The notes under the pieces: model-generated | Told to the model about the DNA's origin: nothing | Database searches by the model: none | Seen by the model: only the letters and a program-made list of their open reading frames with translations | Shown: positions 1-13,400 of the stretch, in pieces | How the letters are laid out: each line of letters starts with the position of its first letter | Numbering within the stretch: position 1 is the stretch's first letter | Position numbers and translations under genes: made by a program | Source of the DNA: a virus | Strand: one strand, 5' to 3' | IMG/VR virus record: IMGVR_UViG_3300027782_000025 | Location: 186,001-250,000 of that record | DNA: 64,000 nucleotides

Positions 1-1
1 T

Positions 2-853
2 GGCAACCACGACATGTATCTCAGGCACAGCTGGAAATGTAATAGTTTAGATCCGATAAATGATAAATTAGTGGTTATTAACGATATAAAAGATCTTGTA
101 ATAGAAGGAAGACATTTCCATATCTTGCCGTATATGACCAAAGAAAGCACATATCGCAAAGTCTTAGAATTACTTTCACAAAAAGCTGATGCCGAAACTA
201 TACTTCTAACGCACATTGGTGTAAATGGCGCCACCTATAACACCTGCTTTACCCAAGCTTCGAATTCTTCTATAACATTTAACGACACACCATATAGGAA
301 GATCTTCACTGGGCATTATCACAATAGGCAATCGATAGGGGATAGGGTATATTATCCAGGGTCCCCAATACCTTTCAAACACGATGAAGGCGGTATTCCC
401 CATGGATTCTTGGTATTAGATACTGACACTTTAGAACAGAAGTTCGTTAACATCCAGAAAGCTGGTCAGAAGTTCTTCCCGACTGAAGCTCCACCACCGA
501 ATTTTTATACCATCATTCACACAGATGTTAATTCGACATCTGAAGAAGTAATTAAGAATAACCACATTCGTGTCGTGTTGGGTGAAACCATCGCGGAGAA
601 TGAGAAAGAATCGATTAGACTACTACTAGAAAACTACAATCCTAAAAGCATAAAGTTCATCACCCCGGTCGAAAAGATAACTGCTGGCAGAAAAGAAATA
701 AAAACTTACGGCATCAGCGATTACTTCGACAGATGGATTAAAAAAGATAAAAATTTTAAAGAGCTTGATGATAAACTGATATTAAAACTAAATCAGGAAA
801 TCATACAACTCGGCGATGAACAATACCTATCAGAATCCCAAGAAATAGAATAA
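2..853 (+). CDS. SbcD/Mre11-type recombination nuclease (T4 gp47-like), 5' truncated
   Basis: The frame is open from the first bases and begins inside the gene: the first visible residues are GNHD, the metal-binding phosphoesterase motif of calcineurin-like nucleases. Further on come THIGVNGA and GHYHNRQSIGDRVYYPGSP, the TH and GHxH metal ligands in the spacing and context typical of SbcD/Mre11/T4 gp47. In that family the protein is the Mn-dependent nuclease subunit that works with an SbcC/Rad50/gp46 ATPase in double-strand end processing and recombination-dependent replication. Visible length is 283 residues, so only the first metal motif and N-terminus are missing. The C-terminal 120 residues are lysine/glutamate-rich and would form the partner-binding/capping part. 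The ATPase partner gene is not in the window and may lie upstream. Read from sequence: motifs. Inferred: recombination role. Confidence 0.85.
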   Translation, partial: GNHDMYLRHSWKCNSLDPINDKLVVINDIKDLVIEGRHFHILPYMTKESTYRKVLELLSQKADAETILLTHIGVNGATYNTCFTQASNSSITFNDTPYRKIFTGHYHNRQSIGDRVYYPGSPIPFKHDEGGIPHGFLVLDTDTLEQKFVNIQKAGQKFFPTEAPPPNFYTIIHTDVNSTSEEVIKNNHIRVVLGETIAENEKESIRLLLENYNPKSIKFITPVEKITAGRKEIKTYGISDYFDRWIKKDKNFKELDDKLILKLNQEIIQLGDEQYLSESQEIE

Positions 854-894
854 GTGTATTATCACACAGTCAACAGTCTAGTGTTGACAACATA

Positions 895-920
895 GCGACC
901 ACGTTTGTCGTAGGTTTTTT
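895..920 (+). terminator. Possible intrinsic terminator after the SbcD-like gene
   Basis: A five-pair stem GCGAC/GTCGT (one G-U pair) at 895-899 and 907-911 is followed by AGG and a run of six T. It sits 42 bases after the stop codon. The stem is short, so the call is tentative; a second small hairpin at 869-888 may contribute. Confidence 0.35.
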
Positions 921-980
921 AAGCAGTTGGGAAACCAGATTCGGTCTTTTCAGGCAAGTTATCTCCATTGATCTGGTTTG

Positions 981-988
981 TATAAATA
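981..988 (+). promoter_or_regulatory. TATAAATA box, candidate T4-type late promoter
   Basis: The eight bases match the T4 late promoter consensus TATAAATA exactly. It lies in the gene-free stretch 420 bases before the giant virion gene. A single 8-mer in AT-rich DNA can arise by chance, and no phage late sigma factor is visible in this window, so support is weak. Confidence 0.25.
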
Positions 989-1407
989 AATGCCTGTAAC
1001 TCCCCAACCCGGCGATGAGCTATATCACTAGAGAAGGCGTGGCTTAACAGAGGACGGCATGTCTGCGAGCCATCAGTTGCCCCATATATAGTTCCTAACT
1101 CAAAGATCTGAGACACCAAACCTGATAGAGTGTACGGGTGACTGAACCTCACCGACGGCGGCAGATCCCATTATTATTGTTGACTATCGGCTAGCTCTAA
1201 ACCCCGCAAACCATAAGCGACTTGGTGAGCTGGACTGGTAGTGTTAAATAGTAAAACCGAGGCATTAGTAACATTTTGCACCTCTGGCCATTCTTTTGGT
1301 CTTTTTTTTTAAAGACTTTTAGGGCGGGCGGGGAGGAGCTTGGTATATAATAAATGTGCCATTTAAAATAAAAATTAAAAGATAAAGGTCCACCGACAGG
1401 AAAACAA

Positions 1408-4400
1408 ATGGCAAAATTTACACCTCGTTTCCCTAGAAACGCTACTGACGGTCAAGAAGTTGCAGATAAGTATGGAAATGTTTGGAGATATTATTCTTCC
1501 ACTGACACCTGGGTATCAATCGGTTATCTTCAGCCTCCAATTATTGTCGATGAAAAGAATGATGGCTTTGTCTCCCCCGAAATTTATAAAAGAATACAAT
1601 ATTATAAAAACTTTAAAGAAGCTCTTAATCAAGCGCCCTTAAAGATATTGCCAGGTAGGGGAGCATACTATTATTACTTTAGATCTAATAATCGACTGAT
1701 TAAATTTAAGGCTGAATCTAAAAGCCAACTGCGTATAGAAGTCAATATGCAGCGGCTTTATCGTTTATTATATAATGAGAGATGCAAAGGCCCGACCGGT
1801 CAACGTGGACTAATTGGTGCGGCTGGAGTCGATGGTCTAGCAGCCCCCGCTGAACTCTCATTTAATCCAACATTTGACAATAATATAATGTCTTTTGCGG
1901 TCTACACCCCTCAGCCTTTAGAGGCTGGTGGAAAGATTTTTCTTCCGAATGGCCACGTACCAGATATAAGTGTTAGATTGGATGAGCTTGACCCCTCCTT
2001 CACTCCCTCTCTCCTCCCATCCTATGTCGAATTACCAATTTATCTGTTTACAATAAGCAATGAATACAAAGAATACATGAGGCTTCAAGCCGATATAAGA
2101 AATAAATGTGCGGCTGGTAACGGATTGTTCTATTTCTGTTTAAATGACGTTATTAAAAATCTTGACTTAGATTCGATAAATGCCCAAAGTGTGTTAGAAA
2201 TCAAGATTGACCCGACCGGCGCTGTTCCAGTTCGTTTTACAGGCGAGCTTTCTGCACTAATCGATGAGGGAGCATCAGCAGCGCTTATCGGTTATGATAA
2301 GGATTATCATATAGCCTATGGAAAAATAATCCTTAAGGTAGGTTCTTGGAACACTAATTATGCTGTAAAATCTAGACAATGTGGTCCAGACGGGGCTAGG
2401 GGTGACATTGGTTCTTCTAAATTAAGTATAAGCGAAGTGGTTATCGAGCCTGGTAGTACGGTCTTAGCTAAGAGGCCACTTATTGGTCTAAGATATGATA
2501 AAAGCTCATCTACTTTATTATCGTCATTTGGTGATCTTAGTATAGAGACGAATGTTGATAATATTTCTTTGGTTCCAGGATCTACAAATTTAGCTTTTGA
2601 AAGCCCAATTGATAGTGTTCTAGCGAGCGTTGAAACTACTGCTAATAGATATAAATCTCTAAGAATTCATGAGACCAGTATCGTTGGTTCTGAGACTCCT
2701 AAGACTAATTTTTTTGTCTGGCAGCCTCTACCAAACTGTGTTAGTAAGCATAATTATGAGAAGAATGTCTTTGATTGGGTGCCTTTAACTAGCAAGGAAC
2801 CTTGTGAAATTGGTGGTGTTACTTGGTATGGTGCTGATGGCCCTAAGAATGCTCAGTATCCATGGCAGATTTTAATACCTGCTTCTCCTGAGGTTGAAAA
2901 TTGCTGCCAGGAGCCTTTCTTCTATTGCCCTAATGTGCAGATGGGTGCTTGCAGCGATGTGGGTGGCGGTTCTGGGACTCCGGCCCCATCTACGCCCACT
3001 GCTTCACCAACACCAACAGCTTCACCGACGCCTACAGCTTCGCCCACTCCAACACCTACCCCAACACCAACACCTACCCCAACACCTACCCCAACACCTA
3101 CCCCAGCTGGGTCAGGTAGAGCCTTGTTTGGTTTTGGTATTACTACAGGAAATGTTTATGTCAGTTTAACCAACCATGTTTCGAATACCGGTGTTGTCGC
3201 ATCTGATACTACTGGTGTCGGTACCGCTAGAATGGGTCTGGCTGCTGCGGGTTATGGTGGTGATAAAGCTTTATTCGGATTTGGGATTTATAATGACCCT
3301 CTTGATGTTGTGGTCAGTACGACAAATCTTGTGTCGAATACTGGCGTGGTTGCGACCGACACAAATGGCGTTGGTACTCCAAGAATAGATCCGGCCGCTG
3401 CTGGTTATGGTACAGATAAGGCCATATTTGCATTCGGGAATACTGGAATTACTTTTACTTTTACCAGTTTAACTAATCTTGTATCTAATACTGGTGTTGT
3501 TGCGACCGATACGGCTAATGCTTCTAGTACTCCAAGAACTTCTGGCGCGGCAGCTGGTTATGGTGGTGATAAAGCTATTTTCGGATATGGGCTTTCGAAC
3601 ACAAATCCCTATGCATATATTAGTTTTACAAATCTTGTTTCTAACACCGGTGTTATGGCGTCTAATACCGCTGGCGTTGGTACTGCTAGGGCATATTTGG
3701 CGGCAGCAGGCTTCGGTGGTGATAAGGCCATATTTGGATATGGATCCACAAATAGCTCCACTTATGCTGAGACGAATATTGTTAATAATCTTGGTATAGT
3801 TTCAACTAATACTGTAATTGCTGGTTCTGTAAAGACGGAATCTTCCGCTACCATCTATGGTGGCAATAAAGCCGTATTTGGATATGGGTCCGGAAATGCT
3901 AGTAAGACTTATCTAAATCTCGCAAATTATGTTTCAAGCTTTGGCGTTGTTTCGGCGGATACAGCTATTGTTGGTACTGCTAGAAATAATTTAGCAGCGA
4001 CTAATTATGGTGGTAACCCAGCACCGACACCGACACCATGCTTAGACCTATTAGAAAAAGTCGGGCAATCACCATCAAACGTCGTATACCCACAAGACAA
4101 TGTCGTCTCACCAGACGGACGGACATTATATGTTTTAGGTGGTGGCCTTGGTAATACCCCCACCAAAGTGGCTATATTTTCAATAGACAAAAGCACTGGA
4201 CTTATAACCTTTGTAGAAGAAACAGCCGCTGGATACTCGCCTTATGGAATATGTGTTTCACCTGATTCAAAATATGTTTATATTTCTTCTATAACTGGTC
4301 CGCTCACAGATCCTACTTCAGTCTATGTGATCACAATGTATTCAAGAAATGCAGCCACAGGCAGTATAACATCGATAGGAACTGTTGGTCCAGTGGTTAC

Positions 4401-7400
4401 TAACGGTCAAATGGGTAAATTAATATTTTCTCCAAATGGGCTATTTGTCTATACTGCGACCTACAATACTATAATTTCTATTTATACTAGGAACGCTTCA
4501 ACAGGTGTTCTTGCCCCGCTTGGTTATGTCGTCGTAACCATACCTACATCTAACACTTTTTATATTCGTGGATTGTATATCTCGCCGGATGGCTTAAACT
4601 TATATGTTTCTCAAGATGAGACTTTTAATGCTGGCCGGCAGGTCATAGGTACTTCAATATCTAATTTTAGCATAAGCCAATCGACTGGACTGCTAACCTA
4701 TGTCGATAGAATAATAGGCAATGAAGTATTTTATAACGAAGGTATTGTTTCGCCGGACGGAAAAACCGTTTACACTTTAGGCACCAAAAATCCTTCCAAT
4801 ACCCTTGGAGCTGATGCTGTTACTATTTTTTCGAGATCTACTTCTACAGGTAGTCTTACACTCAGCGGTTCTATTGCTACAGCCGCAGTACCTACCGATA
4901 TTATAATATCTCCGGATGGTTCAAACGTCTATGTTAGCAGCGCAATTATAGTAGCTATAGGCTCCCTAGGCGCCCTTACGACATATCGTAGAAACATATC
5001 CACCGGAAGCTTGACATATTTAGGAGAAATACCTACTGGCGTCACGCCACGAGGTTTATCGATTTCGCCAGATGGTTCATATATCTATCAGGGAAATGCC
5101 TTAGATCCTTCTGTTTTTATATTTTTTAGGTGCGTCTCACTATCGCCGACACCGACTCCTACTCCGACACCCTCATATGTTACCGCTGGTCGAGCCGTAT
5201 TTGGATTTGGCGTTAGTGGCAGCCTTGCAACTTCGAGCGTTACTAATCTAGTTTCAAATACTGGTGTTGTCGCGACCGATTCTGCCGGTATTGGAACGGC
5301 CAGACATTATTTGGCTGCAGCTGGCTACGGCACAGATAAAGCTATATTTGGTTATGGGATTACATTTGGCGGCAGCATAAATACAAATTTAACGAATCTT
5401 GTTAGTAATATTGGAGTTATCGCGTCTGATACATCTGGCTTGGGAACCGCTAGAATGGGCTTAGCAGCAGCCGGCTATGGCACTGATAAAGCCATATTTG
5501 GCTATGGCTATACTACAGGTTATGTCGCTATTACTAACCTTGTTAATAACACTGGTCTCGTAGCGTCTGACACTGCCGGGGTCGGCTCGGTTAGGAATTT
5601 TTTAGCTGCTGCCGGTTATGGTGGTGATAAAGCAATTTTTGGCTTTGGGCAAAACAATACCTCAATATATTCGATGACTAACCTTGTTAGTAACACTGGA
5701 GTAGTCGCGTCAGACACAAATGGTGTTGGTAGCGGACGATCAGGCTCTTCAGCAGCCGGATATGGTAAAGATAAGGCGATTTTTGGCTTTGGTTTCTTTC
5801 AGAATGTTTATATCTCCTCGACTAATCTTATCAGTAGTATCGGTGTTGTTGCATCAGATACTTCCGGCATTGGTACCGCCAGAATGCTTAATGCAGCTGC
5901 CGGATATGGTGGTGATAAAGCGATTTTTGGATATGGAAGAACTAGTTCTACTGCAGCAGTAAGCATAACGAATCTTGTTAGTAGCACCGGCGTTGTCGCC
6001 ACTGATACAACTGGCATCGGCACTGAAAGATACGGGCTTGCCGCTGCTAGTGTTGGTGGTAATTCGTTGACACCTACACCTACACCTACACCAACACCAA
6101 CACCAACACCAACACCAACACCAACACCAATCAATCCATGCATAGTAACGAACTGGTCCGCTGTGCCGACGAAAGTCACGGGCGGCAGCTCTTACTATAT
6201 AACTTACGGTCAAGGTCGTTTCATAAATCTAATCACCACCGAATCAATTGAGATAGCAGATGGTGGAACTGTTTCTGTCCCCAGCTACTTGCAGACATCA
6301 ATCGATGGTACTAATTGGACAGATACTAAATTACCAAAAAATTATGTTTTTAATGGCTTTAATGCTTATCCTTACTTTTATTCTAAAATAGCAGTTAGCG
6401 ACAAAAGAATAATCTTTTGGGCAAACAATGATGTTTATACTCCTAACTACGATATTATTTATACAGATGATTTTGGCAGCACGTTTAATTCATATAAATT
6501 CGACGGAAAATATGGTTTCGAGTTTCCTCTGAGTATAGCTTACGGAAACAATAAATTCCTTCTAGTAACACAAGACATATACACCGCGATTGGAAGGAGT
6601 GTTAACTTTTATTTTTCTGATGATGGCTTAACTTTTGGCTCTGCCACTTATAGATTTTCTTTGCCCGGCCCTGATTGGAATGTAACGTTTACTAACGGCT
6701 TATTTTTTACATTTCCAGCAGGAACTATGACCGGCAGCCAAGTTTCGACAAAGGGGTATATGTCCGATGGCGGTCCCAATGCTTTTATCCCTTTTGATTT
6801 ACCTGTCGGAGCAGGCAATATTCGTAATCTAGTTTATGGTGCCGGAAGATATGTCTTGACTTCTGAAAAAGGCGTCTACTCTAGCCAAGGACCAAATCTT
6901 GGTCCTTGGGTTAAAGCTACATTGCCAACTACTATTACAACTGGTTATAGCGATAGCGCTTTCATTACTTTTGGATCTGGTACTTTCGTAATTATGCCTT
7001 TTAGAAAAAGCGTTCCTGATACACTTCAATATGCGCTTACTTCTCAAGATGGTATTAATTGGATCGTTACCGGTAGTCTTTTTACGTATCCTACTTCTCC
7101 TAACGCTCAACCAAGGGCCAACAATATAGCGTTTGGTTATACCTCACAAGATAAATCATCTTCTAAATTCATTATTAGTGCTATAACGACTACTCAAGGC
7201 ACGCTCGGCGCGCCATTAAATTATGGTAATGTTCTTGTCGCTCAATGTGTTACTACTCCAACACCTACACCAACTCCGACTGCTACGGCTTGTTCCTTTT
7301 TAACTTGGCCGCCATTTTTTGCTAATAGTAGTGCTGCTATGACTATTACTAGTATAAATACTGGTGCGGTTATGCAAGCTACCTTAGGAAATACTATAGT

Positions 7401-10400
7401 TGTAAAAGGTAATTTAAGTTATACACCACCACAAAACGACTACAGGGAATTTTACCAATACACTAGTAGTAGTGGCGCAATTATAATTGCTTCTCCATTT
7501 TCTGCCGGAGATAAAGTATTAATTAACGAAAATTCTGCATCACAAGGTACTAATGGTTACTATTTTATCTCTAAGATTATTAACGGTATCCACACGATCG
7601 TTTGTTCTCTTACACCAACACCTACTCCAACACCGACTCCGACACCAACTCCGACCACAGTTACTACTGCTTCAAACATTTGCGGATATCTCTGGGAAAG
7701 ATCAGATATCCCATCTGACAGGATAATTGTCGATGCTGCGACCTTCGGCCTTAATTATTACGCCATCACACACAATGATATCCTTGGTAATAGTTTACCA
7801 CTAGATGTAGGTTATAAGAGTAATTCCGGAAAGACATGGACTACGTTTACATTACCCTCGTTGTCAACAGGATACTGGAATAAGATAGCTTTTTTAGCTG
7901 GCGCAAGTACACCAGTGTTTGTGATCTACAGCACACCAGGCGTCGTCCGGCTATCGACCGACGATGGTAAAACTTGGGCCAAACCGTTTGACGCGGCTCA
8001 GGTAGGTATTGATCTGATTATCGTTTCTATTAGTTATAATACTTCTGCCAGCGTGCTAGTTGCTATTCATTCAGACGGCAAAGTGTATAAACATGGGATT
8101 CACTCTACAGATCCAACCCTGCTCACATTTACACTAATAAATCTACCTACGATCCCGAATAATGTCTGGCTAACAGTTAGTTTTAGTGATAAATTTTATC
8201 TGATTGGCAAGAACGCAGACGGCTCTTCATATGATACTTATTTAACATCAATAGATGGTGTTACTTGGGTCGTAGAGAAATTCCCACGTTCTGATAAATG
8301 GACAGGCATTGAGGGTCATAGCAATACGATTGTCGCTATTACGCTGGCCAATGGCGCGGCGGTTAAGACTGGTACACCATCGGCATGGCAGAATATTGTT
8401 TTACCAAATAATGTTTCTTCCTTTAGCTTTATTAGAAGTTCATCAACCGCCTCGTCTTTTTATCTTGGCGCTGCGTTTCTAGCAGCGGTAAAAGTCCCGA
8501 GTGGTGTAAACAATTCTGATATAGCCCATTCTACAGATGGTATAAATTGGTCGACCTCGACATTAACTTTTAATACTGCAGCCCCAGGCCTTAGCTTTAT
8601 AAATTTCTTTAAAGAAAACAACACCTTTTTAGTTATTTATAACGGCGGCGCCGATGGCGCTAAGGCTGCCGTATCATACTGTAACGAAATATCTTGTTTA
8701 ACATCTTGGACAGCGAGCAGAGCGCCAGACTTTACCAGCCCGCTTGGCGGTTTGCCGAATTACTCCGACTTGCTCTTTACATATGGTTCTAATTTTATGT
8801 TGCTTAATGCAACCACTTCTGACCTTAAGATATCTGATGATGGTATAACTTGGGCGTCTTTTAATGTCTATGGTGCTTCGACACCTGGGACCTCAGTTTG
8901 GAAAGATATTGCTGTTGGCCCGAATACGACATACTTGATACTTTCAGAGGAAAAAACAGTCGCTAAGTCTGTAGATGGTGGAAGAATTTGGCAAATATAC
9001 TCGACTTTACCGACACTCCCTAGTTCAGCAAGCAAAAACTGGCTTCAAGCATGCTACGGCGCTGGAAAATATGTGGCGTTAAGTTATTCTAACATAGGTG
9101 CATATTCTGTCGACAATGGTGCAACTTGGTCACAGATGACGTTGCCTGTATTCGCTGCATGGTCTGAATTGATTTACGCTAATGGCCAATTTGTGGCTAT
9201 AGCATCAAAAGAATTATCTAGTGGTGCTTTGGTAAATGCTGGATACGCGATGGTCTCTACTGATGGTATTAACTGGAGCATATTTAATCTGCCAGTTAAG
9301 ACAGATCCTTGGGTGGATATTGTTTATGGAAGCGATGTCTTTGTGGCTATACCTAGCGCACTAGATGCGAACTACGTCGCGGTTTCTTCTGATGCCAAAA
9401 AATGGACAAAGATATCGCTTCCAACACCAAGAATAACGCCATCCGTAAAATGGGTGCGGATATCATATGGGGCTGGCATCTTTCTTTTAACTTCTTCAGA
9501 TACTATACAGGCAGTATCTGCTGATGGGTTTAGCTGGTTTATTCGCAGTGCTGGTACTCTGTCCCCAATTAGTGATGCCATCGTAGCCTTTGGTAATAAT
9601 CGTTTTGTGGCGTTTTCATCGATACCTGAACGTGGTAATCCTGCTAACATTGCTATATCAATTTGCGATGCTACACCGCCCCCTTTCAGTAACCCTGACA
9701 TTAGCTGTTTTAAACAATGGCCAAGCAATGCTACTTCCGGCGATGCCTCTTATGTCAATACAGTGGTAACTGGCATGACATCTGGCGCAACGCAAATTAA
9801 TACGATTGTTAGCGAGCCATGCGTTTTAGGATTATATTTCCTTGATCCTAATAAAACCCAACAAAAACCCGTTTGGTATTATGGTCGATTTGCCTTTTTT
9901 AATAATGGAAGTATAACAGGTGTTAGCTCTAAATTTACGACTGCTAATACCCTTGGCAATCAGATGACATATGTTTATATAGATGAATCGACTTTCTTGT
10001 TTCGCACTGGTCTGCCTGATCCTAAACTAAATGATTATTTTAATAACGAAGACTTAACCGTTTACAATTTTAATGGTACTAATTCTATTTACCCAGGTGC
10101 TAAAATCGGCATCTCGGATGGGACATATAAGTATGTTGGATTAAGAGACTTAGGCGGCTTTACCTATTATGAAGCGACCTGTAAACCAAAGAATGTAATT
10201 GTCTATACTGTTTACTTAACTTATAAACATTCATTCTATGGTGGCCTATCCAATGGCCGTAACTTTATATTAAATGAAACTGTTAATATTGTAGGTGGTG
10301 TATCGAATTCCGCTGATTATGTAGTAACAGCCATAACACCTAGAAAAGGCTCGCCTGTCAATCCGCTCTGGGAAGGTGTAGAAGTGACTCTGGCGTGTCC

Positions 10401-13400
10401 TTTGATTACACCAACACCGACTCCGACTCCTACGCCGACTCCAACTCCGACCACATTTATAACTCCATCAATTTGCGGTAAATTACTTGCATGGGGATAT
10501 AATGGTCTAGAGTATCAGTTGGGGACGGGTTCAAAGGAATTGTTCGTTAGTGATCCTGATTTGGTGTTGATAGCAAATCCGATAACTTTTGATGGCACTA
10601 GTTATTTAACCACACCGATACCGGTTCCTGGTTCACCAGTAAGTTGTCTTTGCGCTCTAGATTATACGCAAGTCACTGAACCTAACGTACAGCTAGGAGA
10701 CAGAAAGACTGGGCCTTGCTCGCCAGGCTGTGATGGCTTATGCGAGTATATTGCTTGGGAAAACAGGGGGGTCTTATTTTGGAGGGCCTTGTCTTCTAGT
10801 TGTCAGATTACTCCAGTAAGTTCGCCGAATACACCGCCAGTGGCGACGCCGACACCACCGCCCGTTGCGACGCCGACACCGCCGCCAGTGGCGACACCAA
10901 CCCCAACACCGCCACCTTTAAATTGTACTCACGGTTGCAATGCTGGTCTTGGTTATCTCGCAATCACGGCGTTGGGTCCTAACAATACTAAGACAGTCAC
11001 TTTAACTGGCTCTAATGGCAAGAGTTTTAGTGCCGGTGAAACAATAATAATACAAGGTGTTGCGCCTGCTCCGGCGATTTGCTGGGATAATGTGAATGGC
11101 ACATATAAAATATTATCTGTCAATAATCGCCAAATTATTTTAGAATGTGTTTCTTTAGGATGCTTTAACGGATGGGCAAGTGGTAGTTTTAATGTTCCTG
11201 TATATGCTGGGATTACGGTGATCTCGTCTGGCGGCGCAGAAATAAGAGGTATAAAAACATCTGGAAGTACAGACTATTGGCTTGCTTTCGCTTGCAGTAC
11301 TATGTATTCCCCAATAACAGCGCCAATACTTACACCAAGCGATTCAAATGTTTATGTTGTAAATGATGTAATCCCACAAAACGTCGAATGTTTTGATAGA
11401 AATTCTACTAATGGTTCTTTACTTTCTAAAGGCATCATTGCTATCGGTCCCGCTACTGGAAATACTTCAAAGGGTATTTGCATCTCTGAAGATGGCACTA
11501 GTGTTTATGTCGGTACTAATTCATTAATAAAGATATACTCAAGAGATAAAACGACAGGCACACTAACAGATAATGGCACTATCTTATCGAATATAGCTGA
11601 CCAAATGTATTCGATCTGCATTTCTAAGGATGGCACCAGCGTTTATGCTGCTAGCCGATTAGGTAAACTTCACATGTTGAGTAGAAATACTACATCTGGA
11701 GCGCTTGCTGTATTGGGTGAAATTAGAACTTGGGGATTACAGGAGGGACTTTGCGTTTCAGAAGATGATAAGAGCGTTTATGTTATTAATTTGAATTCGC
11801 CAGCATTAGTTTCTATATATTCAAGAAATATTTCGACTGGCGTATTAACGGCGAATGGTCAAATAGGAGATTATAAACAGGGTGATAATTTTAATCCTCA
11901 TGGAATCTGTATTTCTAAAGATGGTAAAAATGTGTATGTGACGGCTTTTTATAAAGATTATGTTCTTTGGTATGATAGAGATGCTACCACTGGAGCTTTA
12001 GTGTTAAGGGGCACCGTTCCAACCCCCGCAAGCCAGCCTTGGGGGATATGTATATCTGCAGACGGTATAAGTGTTTATGTATCAAGTAATAGTGGCGCTG
12101 GTGTTTCGATATATAGCAGGAATGTTTCAACTGGTGCATTAGTACAAAATGGAAAGATTAACACACCACAAAGTTTAGCCTCATACGACATGTGCGTTTC
12201 AGCAGACGGGACTAGCGTATATGTGGTTTTTAACACTGGCTATGTAGGAGAGTACAGGAGAAATACTTCTACTGGCTTATTAACTTATGCTGGAGCTAAT
12301 AAAACAAATAGTACTAATCCACAGTCAGTCTGCATCTATCCTAAAACTTTTGGTCCAGCAACGACGCCGACTCCAACACCGACTCCAACACCAACACCAA
12401 CACCAACACCGACTCCAACACCAACACCAACACCAACACCAACACCAACACCAACACCAACACCAACACCAACACCAACACCAACACCAACACCAACACC
12501 AACACCAACACCAACACCCAAAAATGCTTGTACATTCATGACGATTTATTTTAATGAGTCTGGAAGTACAACCCAAGGCGGTCTAGCGCCACCCACTTGC
12601 GGAAGCACGATAACATATACCGTTGCTAACCCGACTGTCAATAATAATAATAAACTCGTTACAGCTTCAGTAAAGTTTTCGGATGTTCTTGAACCACACA
12701 CTCAAGGCGGCAGCGGTGAAAGATGCAAGCCACTCACTGCTATTATATATAATAATGGGCAATATTTTGGCACGATGTCATTCAATGACATTACTCTTGT
12801 ACCTGGGCATGCAGGTGCTAACGGTGCTTCTGTGTTTCAAGGCATATTAGGGATTTATTCGCTTTTCTTAGTTTGGACGTTTGAGTGTGCTCCCGCTGCT
12901 GCTCCAATAATAGTACCTCCTACACCTACTCCAACGCCGACACCAGCCCAAAGGGTTTTATGCAATATCTTGTATGGCGATACTTTTTCATATTTTGGTA
13001 TTAGTCATTTAGTGTCTGGTTCAAGCGGCATGCTGCTAATTAACCCTCCTAGTAGAGGTGGAGTTAGTTTCGACGGTTATTTATATGGTTCTGGTTATTG
13101 GGCTGGAAGGCCAAATACTTCGACACAGCTGAAAAGAATAGATGGAAAAGTAAATCCTGTAGTAGCTGCGCCTGGTCAGTGGAGATATGTTAATACATTC
13201 GGAAGCATGGCTTATGCAATCGATGCAAATAGCGATCTTTACACATGGGGTATCGATACATTTGGTGAATCGTGCTTGGATAGAAAGGGTGAGACAATAG
13301 CTGAGCCAACCAGAGTAACCGATGAATTTATGCCAAAACTTACAAAAATGAGTTATAATCAGATTGCCCCTGGTAACGGTTTTACAGCATTTTTAACTAA

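Larger units (their letters stand above)
854..1407. other. 554-base stretch without a convincing gene
   Basis: This is the longest gene-free stretch of the window. It is visibly richer in G and C than the genes around it. It opens with two small hairpins that may end the upstream transcript (one at 869-888 pairing GTCAACA with TGTTGAC; the other listed separately). A GTG-started minus-strand frame covers 919-1152 (77 codons) but has no good ribosome site and no recognisable motif. I found no tRNA T-loop signature on either strand. Near the 3' end, 1302-1319 holds a T-rich hairpin (GTCTTT/AAAGAC), then a G-rich run and an AT-rich box TATATAATAAAT, a plausible promoter for the giant gene at 1408. 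A structured non-coding RNA is possible but unproven. Confidence 0.5.

Noticed and set aside
919-1152. Minus-strand frame of 77 codons in the gene-free stretch
   Set aside because: GTG start, no Shine-Dalgarno site, no recognisable motif, and opposite to both neighbours. I cannot support it as a gene, although it is the best open frame there.
854-1407. tRNA or tmRNA gene
   Set aside because: No T-loop GTTCRANYC signature with a matching acceptor stem was found on either strand.
12325-12576. Long open frames on both strands over the Thr-Pro hexamer tract
   Set aside because: They consist only of Gly-Val, Cys-Trp or Leu-Val dipeptide runs produced by reading the hexamer repeat in other frames. 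They have no ribosome site or non-repeat content.
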